Source: Krasilnikovozyma curviuscula
Taxonomy: Eukaryota; Basidiomycota; Tremellomycetes; Cystofilobasidiales; Mrakiaceae
Assembly: GCA_014825775.1 (NCBI GenBank)
Contig: MVAQ01000227.1
Span: 1 to 34,604, forward strand
DNA: 34,604 bases
Direction: 5' to 3'
The notes under the pieces were generated by a model. The model was not told the origin of the DNA. It saw only the letters and a program-made list of their open reading frames with translations, and did no database searches. Both the position numbers and the translations under genes were made by a program. Positions within the stretch are counted from its first letter, which is position 1. Every line of letters begins with the position of its first letter. This document shows positions 1 to 11,766 of the stretch, one piece after another.

Positions 1-1898
1 CTACACCAAGTTCTGGGCTGAACGCTCCGGTGAGGACTCTGAGACGCACAAGGACAACAGAGTCAAGGAGTACGAAGATGTCGTCAACGGTGAGCCCCTT
101 GCCCTCCCGCTTCCGAGCTCGAGCTAGGCATACTCTTTTTTCACGTCGGCTCGAGACTAACTTTTCGCTCTGCATGAAAATCCCTATGTGTGCTGTAACC
201 AGGTTACTACGATGGTATGTGGACCCGTCTTTTCGAGTCTTGGAATTTCCCACCAGTCCACTAATACGTCTCGTTGTCATTCCAGGTGCTACTGATATCG
301 TACGGGTCCTTTTTTCACTCTTCCCGTGTCGCTGGCGCTGGCTGGGACCGTGCAGTGACACGTTGTACTGACCCTTTCTTTTCTTGCTCATGCTTTAGTA
401 CGAGTACGGTTGGGGAACTTCGTGAGTAGATTGCTGTCGCTGGCTGAAACACGTTCCTTTTCTGACATCTTCTGCCTTGATCTCTTTTCCTTTGATCCCT
501 TTCGCGCCGCGGTGGACACTTCGTCTGGTATTTCTCCATGGACGATCGTAAAAAAACAAACGTCTGTCCCTGCTGCATGTTTTCTCCAACAGCTTCCACT
601 TCTGTCGATTCTTCAAGGGAGACACCATCGCCGCTGGTATCGCCAGACACGAGCACTACCTTGCCTCCGAAATCGGATTGAAGCCAGGAATGAACGTCCT
701 CGACTTGGGATGTGGTGTCGGAGGACCAGCTCGAGAGATCGCCCGATTCTCTGGTGCGAGAATCGTTGGTGTCAACAACAACGCCCACCAGGTCCGAAAG
801 GCCAAGCGCTACACCCAGAAAGCCGGTCTGGGTGACGGCGAGAAGGGAGGTGAGGGCCTCGTTGGATTCGTCAAGGGTGATTTCATGAAATTGAGTGAAC
901 AATTTGGAAAGGAGTCCGTTGATGCTGGTACGCTCCTATCACTTTTTCTTGTTTTCTTCCGTTCATTCTGACGTTTTGTGTTCTCGTCCCAACAAATTGA
1001 CTTTCTTGGTCCACCTGCTTTTTTGTTGTTGTTAAAATTCTGACCCGATGATGACCCTCTCATATAGTCTACGCTATCGAGGCTACCGTCCACGCCCCAG
1101 TAAGTCATTGGCGCGACTTTCTATTGCTTGTACCACTCTTTGTTGACAGCGGCCCGCTCTTTTTCTCCAATCAGACCTTCGAGGGCATCTACGGTGAAAT
1201 TTACAGAGTCCTGAAGCCAGGAGGAGTGGCTGGTATCTACGAGTGGGTCATGACCGACAAGTGGGACCCATCAATCCCAGAACACAAGAGAATTGCCCAC
1301 GCTATCGAAGTAAGTTCCTTTCTTTACCCGTTTCGCCGCTCACTTTAGATTAAACTTCATGTCCTGCCTTTGATGAATAGCTTGGTGATGGTATTGCGGA
1401 GATGAGAACCGCCAAGGCTGCCCTCGCTGCCCTCAAGGCAGTTGGATTTGAAGTCGAGGTTGAGCTTGATTTGGCTGATATGGGTGTAAGTGAAACTGAA
1501 CCTTTCCACTCGTGTTTTCCACTCTAATGTTCACACGTAATCGTTTAGGACGAGATCCCATGGTACTACCCACTCGAGGGTAAGGTCTCTCAGCTCCAAG
1601 CTTGGGTTGACGCCCACGTCGTTTTCGGTACCTCCTGGCTGGGTGAGTAATTTCCGATCTCGTTCTTCAAAGTGGTTTCAAATTAACCTTGCTCAATCAT
1701 TATCTTACAGGATCTACCATCACTGCTACCGGTCTCTGGTGTGCTGAGAAGGTCGGCCTCGTTCCAAAGGGAACCTACGATATGGAACAAGCCCTCATCG
1801 GTGCTGGTTTGGCTCTCAGGGATGGAGGAAAGGAGGGACTCTTCACTCCAATGATGTTCTACAAGGTTAGAAAGCCCCTTAAGCCAGAGGGCCACTAG
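1..1898 (+). CDS. ERG6: Sterol 24-C-methyltransferase (5' partial)
   Basis: The product methylates C-24 of the sterol side chain (zymosterol to fecosterol in yeast) using S-adenosylmethionine, in ergosterol synthesis at the ER and lipid droplets. The window opens inside the gene. Exons seen are 1-89, 203-214, 286-299, 399-421, 593-927, 1068-1099, 1175-1309, 1381-1485, 1549-1642 and 1711-1898, with all phases consistent. They give 341 residues against about 380 in the family, so roughly 40 N-terminal residues lie to the left. Recognisable family blocks are YEYGWG followed by SFHFCRF, the SAM-binding motif [20 protein letters not shown] with [11 protein letters not shown], and the C-terminal [12 protein letters not shown]. 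Two internal exons are only 12 and 14 nt long, so unspliced reading-frame searches miss the conserved GYYDGATDIYEYGWG stretch. The identification is secure; only the missing start is unknown. Confidence 0.97.
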
Positions 1899-2427
1899 AG
1901 CTGCTGCTGCGCGGCGCTGTTTGGAAGGAGATCTCAAGAAAAGTAGACTATTCAACATCAAAAACACTTTCCTTTCCTCTTAGAAAAACATCCAACCCAG
2001 GTTAATTTGTAGGATCTTGCATATTTGTGTATCTATCGGGCTTTGCATTTTTCGTTTGAATTGGTGATGTTAGGTTGTTTACATTACAAAAGCACCACCT
2101 CCCGCTGTGATGTTATCACCCGAGAACAGCAGCAGCAGAAACCCTCCCGGACCAGCTCTAGTCTTTTGATCTTTTTCTTTAAGTCGCATTTGGCAGAGCA
2201 TCACAAGAACTATATAAAACCTAAGCTATCGAGGGAAATCCACCGCGTGGACACAACAACTAAACGACGACCGATTGTACTGTCGCCACCGGTCACCCTC
2301 TAACGGCGTAGCTGCCTCGACACAACAAGAGGCAGCAGCAAGCGAACTCATCTCCTTCCTCTCAATCTGTATACCAGCAGCCAACGAACATCATCCTTTG
2401 AGGTCTTCTCCTCAGACAGAGCTTCCA
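1899..2427. other. Intergenic: ERG6 3' end and ABC gene promoter/leader
   Basis: No gene is supported here. The first part should be the ERG6 3' untranslated region. A TATA-like element is at 2211-2218, and a CA/GC-rich leader precedes the ABC transporter ATG at 2428. An open frame that begins at 2275 starts on TTG, not ATG, and is just the in-frame leader of the ABC gene. Confidence 0.6.
2211..2218 (+). promoter_or_regulatory. Putative TATA box of the ABC transporter gene
   Basis: The sequence TATATAAA lies about 215 bp upstream of the chosen ATG (2428). That would place transcription start near 2240-2250 with a leader of about 180 nt. This is inferred from sequence only. Confidence 0.4.
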
Positions 2428-5400
2428 ATGCCTCTCCTTCCCTCTCTTGCCTGGCTCTCAGACCCTAGACTACTTCTATTCAGCTTGGTCTTATCCCTGG
2501 AGGTTCTTCTTGTTCAGCTCGTATGGAAATGGTGCTTCAAACAGGAAGTCATGGAGGACAATGCCTCAGGAGAGCAGGCTGAGCCGGAAGCGACGCCTCG
2601 CTCCGTGAAGTTCACCATCATTGTTCGACAAAGTACTCGTTTCTTTGCGCTTGTAACCCTTTGGTGTATCTCTTTGTCGGAAATTTATCAAAATCCTGAC
2701 ATGAAGCAGCTCTCTGAAGCGCTGTTGATAGTCAGTCTCCTTCTTACATCTGTCTCCCACCCCAATACTCGAAAGCTGACCCCCATCTCATGTACGGCTC
2801 TCAAGGCTTATGCGATACCCATATCGCTGTCATCAATATATAACTGCATCAGCCCTAACAGATTCACCTCCCTCCTCCAACACCATCTGGCGCCTCTCCT
2901 CTTCATTGGCTTCATCTTCTCGTTCTATACTGGCATCTTCCCCTATTTATTACTTCCTCGTCCATCAGCATCTCTAACGGTTATCTCGGCATGTAAAGCA
3001 GGTCTCTTTTTTGACGTGGGAGTGGTCACTCCTCTGCTACTTCCCCATCAAGGCATTAACGAGGAAGAAACTTCATCTTGGTTCAGTCTTGCTTTCTACG
3101 AGTTCCTTCTCCCAATCATATGGAAAGCCCAGAGGCGAGGAGATCTCGGGTTCGATGATTTCCCGACGCTCGCGAAGGGTGATTCCAGCAGATTTGTGGA
3201 GGAGAAGAGCATGAGGTTGCTTGACCCAGAGAGTGCAGAGTTGAGTGCTATGAGAAAAAAGAAGGGGAGCAAAAAGCGACATGTATTTGTATCACTATTG
3301 GCGATCAATTGGTGGCCTTGGATGAAGAGTGTAAGCGGTGATTTGGAGATGATCTTGCGCCTCTGCGGATCAACTGACAAACTCTCGACTCACGTAGTCA
3401 GTCTTGTTGGTCATCAAAGTTCTTTCCGACTTTTCGCGACCACTAGCTGTCCAGAGAATTGTTGCTTCATTCGAAGAAGCTGACGATTCAGTTCCCAAAT
3501 TGAACCCTCTGGTTTGGGCTGTCTTGTTATTCGTTGGACCTGTGATAGGTACCCTCAGTACCCAGGGCACTCTCTATATTTCTTCGAGAGTTGCAGTGCA
3601 AACGGAATCACTCCTCTCTCAACTCATCTTCAAGCACACACTGCGCATTCGTTTATCATACTCGACGTCAACCTCATTGAAGCCGTCTCCAGTAACAGGT
3701 CGGGCTGGAGCAGCAGCGGAATCAGCTGTGGATGGACTGGGAGTTGGTGAAGATTCAGCTCTGATTAGTAATGATGTTGCCGATAGTCAGCTTCCAGCGA
3801 CCAAGGAGGAAAATGCAGAAGGTGACATGCTGGGAAAGATCAACAACTTGATCGGTTCTGAGTAGATTTTGTCTCTTCGTTAAATGAAATGACCGAAAAT
3901 CATTGAATTGTTTTGTTCTTTTCAGTCTGCAGAATATCGTCAATGGTAAAATGTTCCTCGTCGCCGTTGTCTGGCTTCCTGTACAGTTTACTGTTGCCGT
4001 GGTCTTCCTGTTCAACCTTCTTTCATGGTGTGAGCGACCTCGGTTTCCTTTATTCATAGATATAAACTCACTTGTAATATCATTTCTTTAGCTGCTTTCG
4101 TCGGTATTGCTGTCTTGGCTGTTCTCACTCCTCTTCCGGCGAAGGTGGTGAGTTTAATGAATGACAATCAAGTCAAGCGAGCTGTTGCTGTGAGTTCGGC
4201 ACTATGATGTTATTGAGTTTTCGGAGGAGCGCTGATGTGGATACTGTTTTGTAGACTGATGAGAGAGTGGGAGCGATTACTGAAGCTCTCAACAACATCC
4301 GGGCTCTGAAGATGTTTAACTGGGGTATGTTTCAAAATGAATAGCTTCTATCCGTTCATTCACTCACTCTACGCCATTGTACAGAAAATATGACCCAAAC
4401 CAAAATCTCAAACCTTCGCCTGAAGGAGCTGACGTTCCTTCGCTCGACAAAGCTTGTCTCGCTCATGAACACAATCCTCGGACTTCTCCTGCCTCTTTTT
4501 ACAATGTTGGCTTCTTTGTTGAGCTATACTCTGTTACAAAGACGAGAAATCAAAGCTAGCACCATATTCAGTGTTGTCATGGCCTTCGATTTACTCTCCT
4601 GGGTGATAGGTATGTGATGCTTGTATTGACAAAGTGAGCCACGATCACAACTGACTTGAAGAGCTGCAGGTGATCTCTTCAGCCAAGCAACACAACTTGT
4701 TGGAACCAAAGTCTCCTTGGATAGGATCACATCTTTCTTCAACGAAGTATGTCTTATCTTGGAACACGGCCAGAAGGGAATTTGGCTGATCTTCTAAGTT
4801 CTGTAGTCAGAGCTCTTGGATGCCCCTCCAAGTCCCAATGAAGAATTCATTGGATTCCGAAATGCATCATTTGAATGGGTTTCCTCTCTCCCTCCATCTT
4901 CATTTCCGTTAGCGAGAAACTTTAAGTTGAACAATCTGAACTTGGAGTTGGTGAAAGGAGGTTTGAACGTGCTAACTGGGCCGACGGGTTGCGGTAAAAG
5001 CTCTTTGTTGAGTGCATTACTAGTATGTGATAATTCAGACAGACATTTATTGCTACCAATTTTAACCAAACGTGTATTCGGCTTGTACAAGGGTGAAATG
5101 CGGTTCCTTCCGGGGCTGGCATCTGCATACTCGCTTCCATCGAACAACGGAGTGGGATACTGCCCTCAGATGCCCTGGTTGTTCTCTGGCACGATCAGGG
5201 ACAACATTATTCTAGCAGAACCCTTCGATTCACTACGATTTAACCAGGTGATAAAGATGTGCTCTCTGGAGAGAGATCTGAGCCTGCTTCGAGGCGGCAT
5301 CAACACTGAAGTTGGGGAGAAAGGGCTCACCTTGTCAGGAGGACAGAAACACAGAGTCTGTGAGTAGAGAACTCTTAACGATTAGAAAGTGCACAACTCT

Positions 5401-8104
5401 TGACCAAGCTCTTTCCGCTACAGCTCTTGCTCGAGCCTTGTACTCTCGCGCCGAAATCGTCCTTGTGGACGACATCTTCTCCGCTCTAGACGTACACACG
5501 TCAGCTGAAGTTGTCGATGCTTGCTTCAAGAAGTCAAATAAAATCACATCTGGGAGGACTTTTCTCATAGCTTCTCATCATCTCGCTATGCTTGCACCTG
5601 TCACGTCACTAGTTGTGACAATGGACTCTGAAGGCAACATATCTTCAACAGCCAGACTTGAAGAAGGGAAGCTTTTCAATCCAGCAATGAAAGATCTGGT
5701 TATTCCCGATGAACATGAAGCTATAGAGAAAGAGGATGATGCTCGGCAGGAAGTAGATGCGCTTGTCATCGAGGAAGAGAAGGAGACAGGCATTGTCTCT
5801 TTTGATGCTTACACATCCCTTTTGAGGGCAATGGGGATTCAAACAATTGTCGTATTACTCTTGGCACTGATCTTGAACGAGGGGTTCAACAACTTGGCTC
5901 TCTATGTGCTTGGATACTGGGCTGAAAAGGTAAGTCGAACCAGTCCTCGTTGTTCTTGATCTGACTACTCCCACTGACGAAGGTCATCATCGCAGTACAA
6001 TTCATCAGAAAATGTCTCAGTTTCATTCTACCTCGGCCTTTGTAAGCATTAGCATCTCATTGCTGAGTATCTCCTGGCCTCTGACTGTACTTGTCGTAGA
6101 TGCGGCGATAGTGATGACGGCGGTTATTTGCTACTTGGTGGGAAACGCACTTTTCATCGTTGGTGGTCTTCGTGCTAGCTTCCATCTACATCAGGCACTT
6201 GTTGGCTCTATTCTCAGCACTACGTTCCGCTTTCTCGACGAGACCCCAAGTGGAAGGATTATTAGTCGCTTTACCAAGGACTTCAGCACTATCGACACGG
6301 GGCTGATTGACTTAACAGGAATGTTCCTTCAGGCAAGTTTCTGCGAGTTCCTTTTTGTGACCAATTGATGGTGCTGAGAATGCTGCCTCTTGCATAGTAC
6401 ACCATTGTTCTGGTAGTGACGCTTGCTGGAGTCATTCTGGCGGTCCCTCTCTCTTCTCTTTTGGGTGTAGCTCTTCTGATTGTGGCTGCATTTACCGGTA
6501 CCATCTACTCTCGAGCGACTCTACCAGTGAAGCGCGAGCTGTCCAATGCCAAATCACCCGTCTTCAACCACTTACAGGGCGCAGTAAACGGTGTTGTCAG
6601 TATCAGAGCTTATCGTCTTGACTCATGGATAAAAGTCGAGGCCGAGAGACGGATCGACAAATATGCTTCAGCAGATATCCTCTTTAACAACTTGGATCGC
6701 TGGGTCACAGTAAAGATCGATACATTCAGTGCATTGTTTACTGGTTCTCTCGCAGCTCTGTTGATTGCCCTTCCGCGACCTCTAGATGTGAGTAGCCATA
6801 AAGAAACATTCCCTCTCGAGAACCATTTAAACTCACATATTATCTCTACTATAGGTGTCTCTTATCGGGCTCTCGCTATCTCTGGCGGTCCGTTTCAGTC
6901 AGAGAATTTTTATCTGGGTTAGGTTGGCTAGTGCGTTTTCCTTAATCGTCATCAGTTTCCATCTCTACCTGACAAGCTAATACAACAGGCATGGTTCAAG
7001 TAGAGAGCACATCGCTAGAGGTGCCTCCTCTCTCATCTTACGCCGCTAATAGGTACTTACACTTTTCATTGATTGTAGCGAATACACCAATACACCAAGA
7101 TCCCACACGAAAAGGAAGAGATTCCCTCTAATCAGCCACCAGCAGCATGGCCAACAACTGGTGATCTGATAGTGGAAAATCTGTCAGCGAAGTACTCAGC
7201 TGATGGTAAGGACGTTTTGTCCAACATCTCATTCACTGCACGTGCTGGAGAGAAGGTTGCTATCGTTGGAAGGTAAGCCTAACAAATCGAACAGAATGTA
7301 AACCAATCCTAAGAATAAGTCTTGTGCTAGAACTGGATCTGGAAAATCAAGTCTGGCGCTGTCCCTTCTTCGACTGATCCCAACCTCTGGCAAAGTGCTG
7401 TTTGATGGTCTGGACACCGCTCGTTTGAATTTGTCCGCATTGCGCTCCAACATGACCATAATTCCTCAGGATCCTCTGATCTTTTCTGGAACTATTCGAT
7501 CCAATCTCGACCCTGAGATGAGCATTGACGATGCCACACTTAATGAAACACTTCTTGCCGCAGGACTCAGCTCTGTACAGAAGAACAAAGTTGAGAAAAT
7601 CACGCTCGACACTCAAGTAGCTAATAATGGTGTGATGTTGAGTCAGGGCGAGCGGCAAATCATCGCTTTAGCACGAGCACTGGCTAGGAGAGCGAGGATT
7701 TTGATTCTCGACGAAGGTGAGTGTTCTGTGCTCGTCACTAAACCTCAATAGCGTCTGACATCAAATCTTTCTTGCTTGAAGCTACTTCCAACGTGGACTT
7801 TGAAGTTGATAGCGCTATTCAGAGGTCGATTAGGAACGAAACATCGGGTCAACTTGTGCTGACTATCGCTCAGTAAGATCAACGATATACGAGTCGCCAA
7901 TATAATCCTGCTTCTGATTTTGATTTCTTCTTCTGCAGTCGCCTAAAATCCGTCATTGATTACGACCGAGTGATTGTTCTGGATGATGGGAAACTCGTTG
8001 AGTTTGACTCCCCAAGAAACCTGTTAGAGAGGGGGCACAATCTGTTCTCAGATCTTGTAGAGGCCAGTGGAGAGCAGGAAGAGCTGATAAAACTCGTCAA
8101 ATAA
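2428..8104 (+). CDS. ABCC/MRP-type full ABC transporter
   Basis: A membrane exporter with two transmembrane domains and two nucleotide-binding domains, of the MRP/YCF1/oligomycin-resistance type; such proteins move conjugates, xenobiotics or metal-thiol complexes across vacuolar or plasma membranes. Nineteen exons start at 2428, 3398, 3926, 4092, 4255, 4385, 4670, 4807, 5092, 5424, 5996, 6100, 6398, 6855, 6989, 7079, 7331, 7782 and 7939; phases close and give 1514 aa, a normal family length. NBD1 has Walker A GPTGCGKSS (about 705-713), Q-loop YCPQMPW, signature LSGGQ (800-804) and Walker B LVDD, with Asp in place of the catalytic Glu as is usual in ABCC NBD1. NBD2 has GRTGSGKSS (about 1300), signature LSQGE (1404-1408), Walker B LILDEAT and the H-loop AHRL. 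The hydrophobic N-terminus resembles a TMD0. The intron at 6333-6397 is GC-AG, and introns ending at 5091 and 7781 use AAG acceptors. The ATG at 2428 (MPLLPSLAW) is the first in frame. Substrate is unknown. Confidence 0.95.
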
Positions 8105-8285
8105 AAGTACCATACTCCAACCGATCCATTTCATTGTGACTTGATTGTTTTTGCCATGCGAGGACAAGCGACGGCGCTCGAATAGCCGATTCGCCAATTC
8201 GCACCCATTTGAAGAGCGGGTTTCTTCCTTAGATTTTTTGGGCTTTCACCCACATTTCTCTATACCAAGAAGACTCAGCACCAAA

Positions 8286-10254
8286 ATGGTTGTCCCCATC
8301 GAAGCCCCTCTAGGAATTCCAACTCTTACGAAGGCTGTCAATCCATCTTCAAGATCCCTCCTCTACAGGTGAGTGTCGTGTAGCACACTTTCCACGTCTT
8401 CCCAGCCTACCTGACCAACCTATATATCTATATATCTTAGAACAAAGGAGGTACCTAGAACTGCTGTGTCAGCAGAGGGTATCTATGTTACCCTGGACGA
8501 CGGATCCCGCTGCATCGATGCTGTTGGTTAGTAGACCGTTATCAGCGCCGATCTCTGGCGTGTATGATGTTCAAACCATCTCACCAGCCTTGTGATTTTT
8601 CAGGAGGAGCTGCTGTTTGCTCTATTGGGAATGGTAACGAAAGAGTCGTCAATGCTGTCACTGAGCAAATGAAGAAGCTTGCTTGTCAGTTGATTTTCCA
8701 GCTGCTCATGAACCTCGGCTCACTATGAACGCTCTTCTTGTCATAGACGTGTACAACATTCATTTTACTACTCAGCCAGCTGAAGAACTCGGAGAGTTCC
8801 TCATTGATTCTTCCAAGGGTGTCTTCGAAACAGTCAACTTTGTTGCAGGAGGTAGGCCGCAGCTATCCTTTTGCGCTCGGATCCGTCGCTAACATCTCGG
8901 TCTTTTGCGTCGTAGGTTCTGAAGCAGTCGAGAGTGCCATCAAGTTAGCAAGACAGTACTGGTGGGAGATTGGCCAGAAACAGAGAGTGAGCTTTGTTCA
9001 GATTTCCCGGGAGTTTTTGTCGCGCCGGACCTGACCATCCTGCTTCTACACTAGGTCAACTTCATTGGTCGTAAGATGTCTTACCATGGAAACACACTTG
9101 GGTGTCTCGCCATTGGTCACCACCCAACAAGAAGAGCTCCTTACGCCGCCATCATGAACGAGACCTCTTTCTCTCACGTCTCGCCAGCCTACTACAAACA
9201 TTACTCGCACGCCGGCGAGACGGAGGAAGACTACTCAACACGCCTCGCCGAAGAGCTAGAAGCTGAAATTTTGAGAGTTGGAGCCGATACTGTTGCTGCT
9301 TTCTTTTGCGAGCCCATGGTGGGTGCAACTCAAGGTTGCTCTGGTGCCCCAAAGGGCTACTGGACTAAATGCAGGGCTGTCTGTGACAAGTATCAGGTAC
9401 TGTTTGTCTTTGATGAGGTCATGAGTGGAATGTGGAGGTTAGTGGTGCCCTTTTTTTAAGTGTTGCTGACTATCGGATCGCAACTGATTTGGTGACATTA
9501 ACAGAATGGGAACGCTCTTTGCTTACGAAACTCTCTGTGAAGGAGTTACTCCAGACCTTCTTACCTGTGCTAAAGGTCTGGGTTCTGGATACGTTTCTAT
9601 TGGTGCGGTGGTGAGTAAACATCGCTTTTTCTGTTTTCAACGAGAACCGCTGCTGAGTCGCTTTCCAGTTTATGAACCCACGCGTTTCGCAAGCCATTCG
9701 TGGTGGCTCGGGAGCTTGGAACTCTGGATTCACATACGTTGGACACCCTGTTGCATGTGCTGGAGCACTGGAGGTTCAAAAGATTATCAAGGAAGAGCAA
9801 CTCCATCGCAATATCGTGCCACTCGGTGACCGACTCCGAGACAGAATCACGTTAGGTCTAACAGGCCAGAGCTCTCTGTGCAAGACCATTGTGTCTGATA
9901 TCAGAGGTCAAGGTAAGTGATGTGATTTGTTATCAAAGGTCTTGTTCCCAGCACAACTGACTTTGTTTCTGATTGTTGCACATAGGTCTGTTCTACGGAA
10001 TTGAGTATACCATTCCAAACTTTGACCAGAAGACTTTGAGCCCCAGATTGGCAGCTCGAATTCAGGATAAGTGCATGGAGTACGGTGTTGTCACGTTGGG
10101 AATGTCTGGAACTATCGACGGGTTCGAGGGAGATGTCCTGATTCTGGCGCCAATGATGGTGTGTTCAGAGAGGGATATTGACACCATTGCTGATGTTGTC
10201 ATCAAAGCCTCAGAGGATGTCTGGGCTGCTGTTCAGCAGGAGATCAAGGCTTGA
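8286..10254 (+). CDS. Class III pyridoxal-phosphate aminotransferase
   Basis: A PLP-dependent omega-aminotransferase-type enzyme (fold type I, the class that includes GABA, ornithine and adenosylmethionine-8-amino-7-oxononanoate aminotransferases). Nine exons (8286-8368, 8441-8526, 8604-8684, 8747-8851, 8916-8986, 9055-9437, 9505-9610, 9669-9912, 9986-10254) encode 475 aa. Visible signatures are GGSEAVESAIKLARQYW (phosphate-binding loop), SYHGNT, the pyridine-nitrogen aspartate in FVFDEVMSG (D262), the Schiff-base lysine in CAKGLGSGY (K293), and GGSGAWNSGFTYVGHPVACA. The family usually has a small residue where this protein has Trp in GMWRMG (residue 269). There is no obvious mitochondrial presequence, so a cytosolic enzyme is inferred. 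The ATG at 8286 is in good context (CAAAATGG) and is the first ATG of the spliced frame. The class is certain, but the amino donor and acceptor cannot be told from sequence. Confidence 0.94.
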
Positions 10255-10607
10255 AATTACGCGCTTAATCTTCCATTGCTTACGGCAACTTGTGTCATTT
10301 CATCTATTGTATATATCTTCTTTTGGTTCATCTCTTCTGTGGAACAGATGTTTACCGTTAGAAACGAGTGCAAGCAGACAGCAAGCGTCCACATCGCAGC
10401 AGCGTAGACAACGGCTGAGACAACACAAATGTTGGATTCTATTCTTTCTGAGGTCTTAATGTGATTTAGTACTACTCAGCTCGTTTTTCTGTGTAGCTCA
10501 ATTAAAAATCAATCGTTTAGCTTGTGGCTCCTCCGTATGTTCTTACGGCAGGCGTAGCGATGCGTTTCGTCGAAAGACTTGACTCTCACTGTGACCCCGT
10601 CCCAAGA
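10255..10607. other. Intergenic: aminotransferase 3' end and APS2 leader
   Basis: This 353-nt spacer shows no coding or RNA gene signal. It contains an AT-rich stretch around 10495-10515 and otherwise ordinary sequence. It must hold the 3' untranslated region of the aminotransferase and the promoter of the AP-2 sigma gene. Confidence 0.5.
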
Positions 10608-11410
10608 ATGATACGCTTCATTCTCATACAAAACAGGCAGGGTAAGACGAGGCTGTCGAAGTGGTACGTCCCGTTTGAAGATGACGAGAAGGTACGTGCT
10701 ACCAATTGCGTTGCGCGAGGTATATTCCCTGCTGTAGGAGCTCTGGTGCTGATTTACCCTTCCCATCTGCTTTGGTGGCATTACTTGCTGATACTAGGTA
10801 CGATTGAGGGGAGAGGTTCATCGATTGATCGCTCCTAGAGACCAGAAATACCAGTCGAATTTCGTCGAGGTGAGAGGATATAGGACAACTTTTCTCTCCC
10901 CGTATTTAGCCGCTACATCTGACTTTGTATCTTCCTTTCCCCTAGTTCCGAAACTACAAAATCGTCTACCGGTGAGAACTAAGCGTCTCAGGCAACATGA
11001 GACGTCCATGCTAACAATTGTTCTCATCGTCCATGGCTAGTCGTTACGCAGGTCTCTTCTTCTGCATCTGTGTGGATCAAAACGACAACGAGCTGGCTTA
11101 TCTTGAAGCAATCCATCTGTTTGTGGAAGTGCTTGGTGAGTTTTTCTAAATTCGAAAAGCTGGTCGTCTTTCGTGATTCTTTCAGCAGCTGACCATCTCA
11201 TTACCTATCCCACCTCCCGTTTCTTAAACGACAACGACTCCTCACCACATCTCAGATGCCTTCTTTCAAAATGTCTGTGAATTGGACCTGGTCTTCAACT
11301 TCTACAAGGTCTACTCCATCCTAGATGAGGTGTTCCTAGCGGGTGAAATTGAGGAAACGAGTAAGAACGTGGTTCTAGATAGGCTCGAGGTCCTGGAGAA
11401 GCTGGAATAA
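10608..11410 (+). CDS. APS2: AP-2 adaptor complex sigma subunit
   Basis: The small sigma chain of the clathrin adaptor AP-2, which stabilises the core of the heterotetramer and forms part of the dileucine-signal site in plasma-membrane endocytosis. Five exons (10608-10691, 10798-10869, 10946-10971, 11041-11135, 11256-11410) give 143 aa, matching the 142 aa of animal AP2S1. The start [16 protein letters not shown], the blocks [16 protein letters not shown] and [26 protein letters not shown], and the end [21 protein letters not shown] follow AP2S1 closely. They distinguish it from sigma-1 and sigma-3 chains, mainly through the FVEFRN-YRRYAGL region. An upstream in-frame ATG is interrupted, so 10608 is the natural start. 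Nothing is truncated. Confidence 0.97.
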
Positions 11411-11766
11411 TTTCCTATGAGAGGAGCAGAGAATATTGTCTTTCTCTGTCGTTGTAGATACCCCGTCACGTCAGGTTTCTTGTGGTCGGTAAAGGGAGCG
11501 CTAGCGCGACGATTCTTTTCGACCTCGTTGCTAGCCTATTCATTTATACCCATCTCGAGCTTAAAGCTTTTTTTTGTATATTGTACGATCTCATTCTCTC
11601 GCTCCTTCGCTTTTGCTTTGAGGTTGCCACCGTCTCCCGTCCGAACGCCAAAAAGAAGTCAACACAGCCTGGTGAAAGTGTTCGCTAACCGAAATATTCT
11701 CTCAGTTAAAACGACAAACTCAACAGTGCTTTGAGACCCTCTTCACAACATCAAGGCTTTGTAACA
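11411..11766. other. Intergenic: APS2 3' end and chitin synthase promoter
   Basis: This 356-nt stretch is pyrimidine-rich, with an eight-to-nine T run near 11568-11576 and CT tracts toward the chitin synthase ATG, as is common in fungal promoters and leaders. No gene is supported. Confidence 0.5.

Noticed and set aside
315..902. 195-codon minus-strand open frame
   Set aside because: It is antisense to the ERG6 exon with the SAM motif; it has low-complexity composition and no recognisable domain.
2275..2427. N-terminal extension of the ABC transporter
   Set aside because: The frame stays open but begins on TTG. The first ATG in frame is 2428, and the extension is compositionally like a leader.
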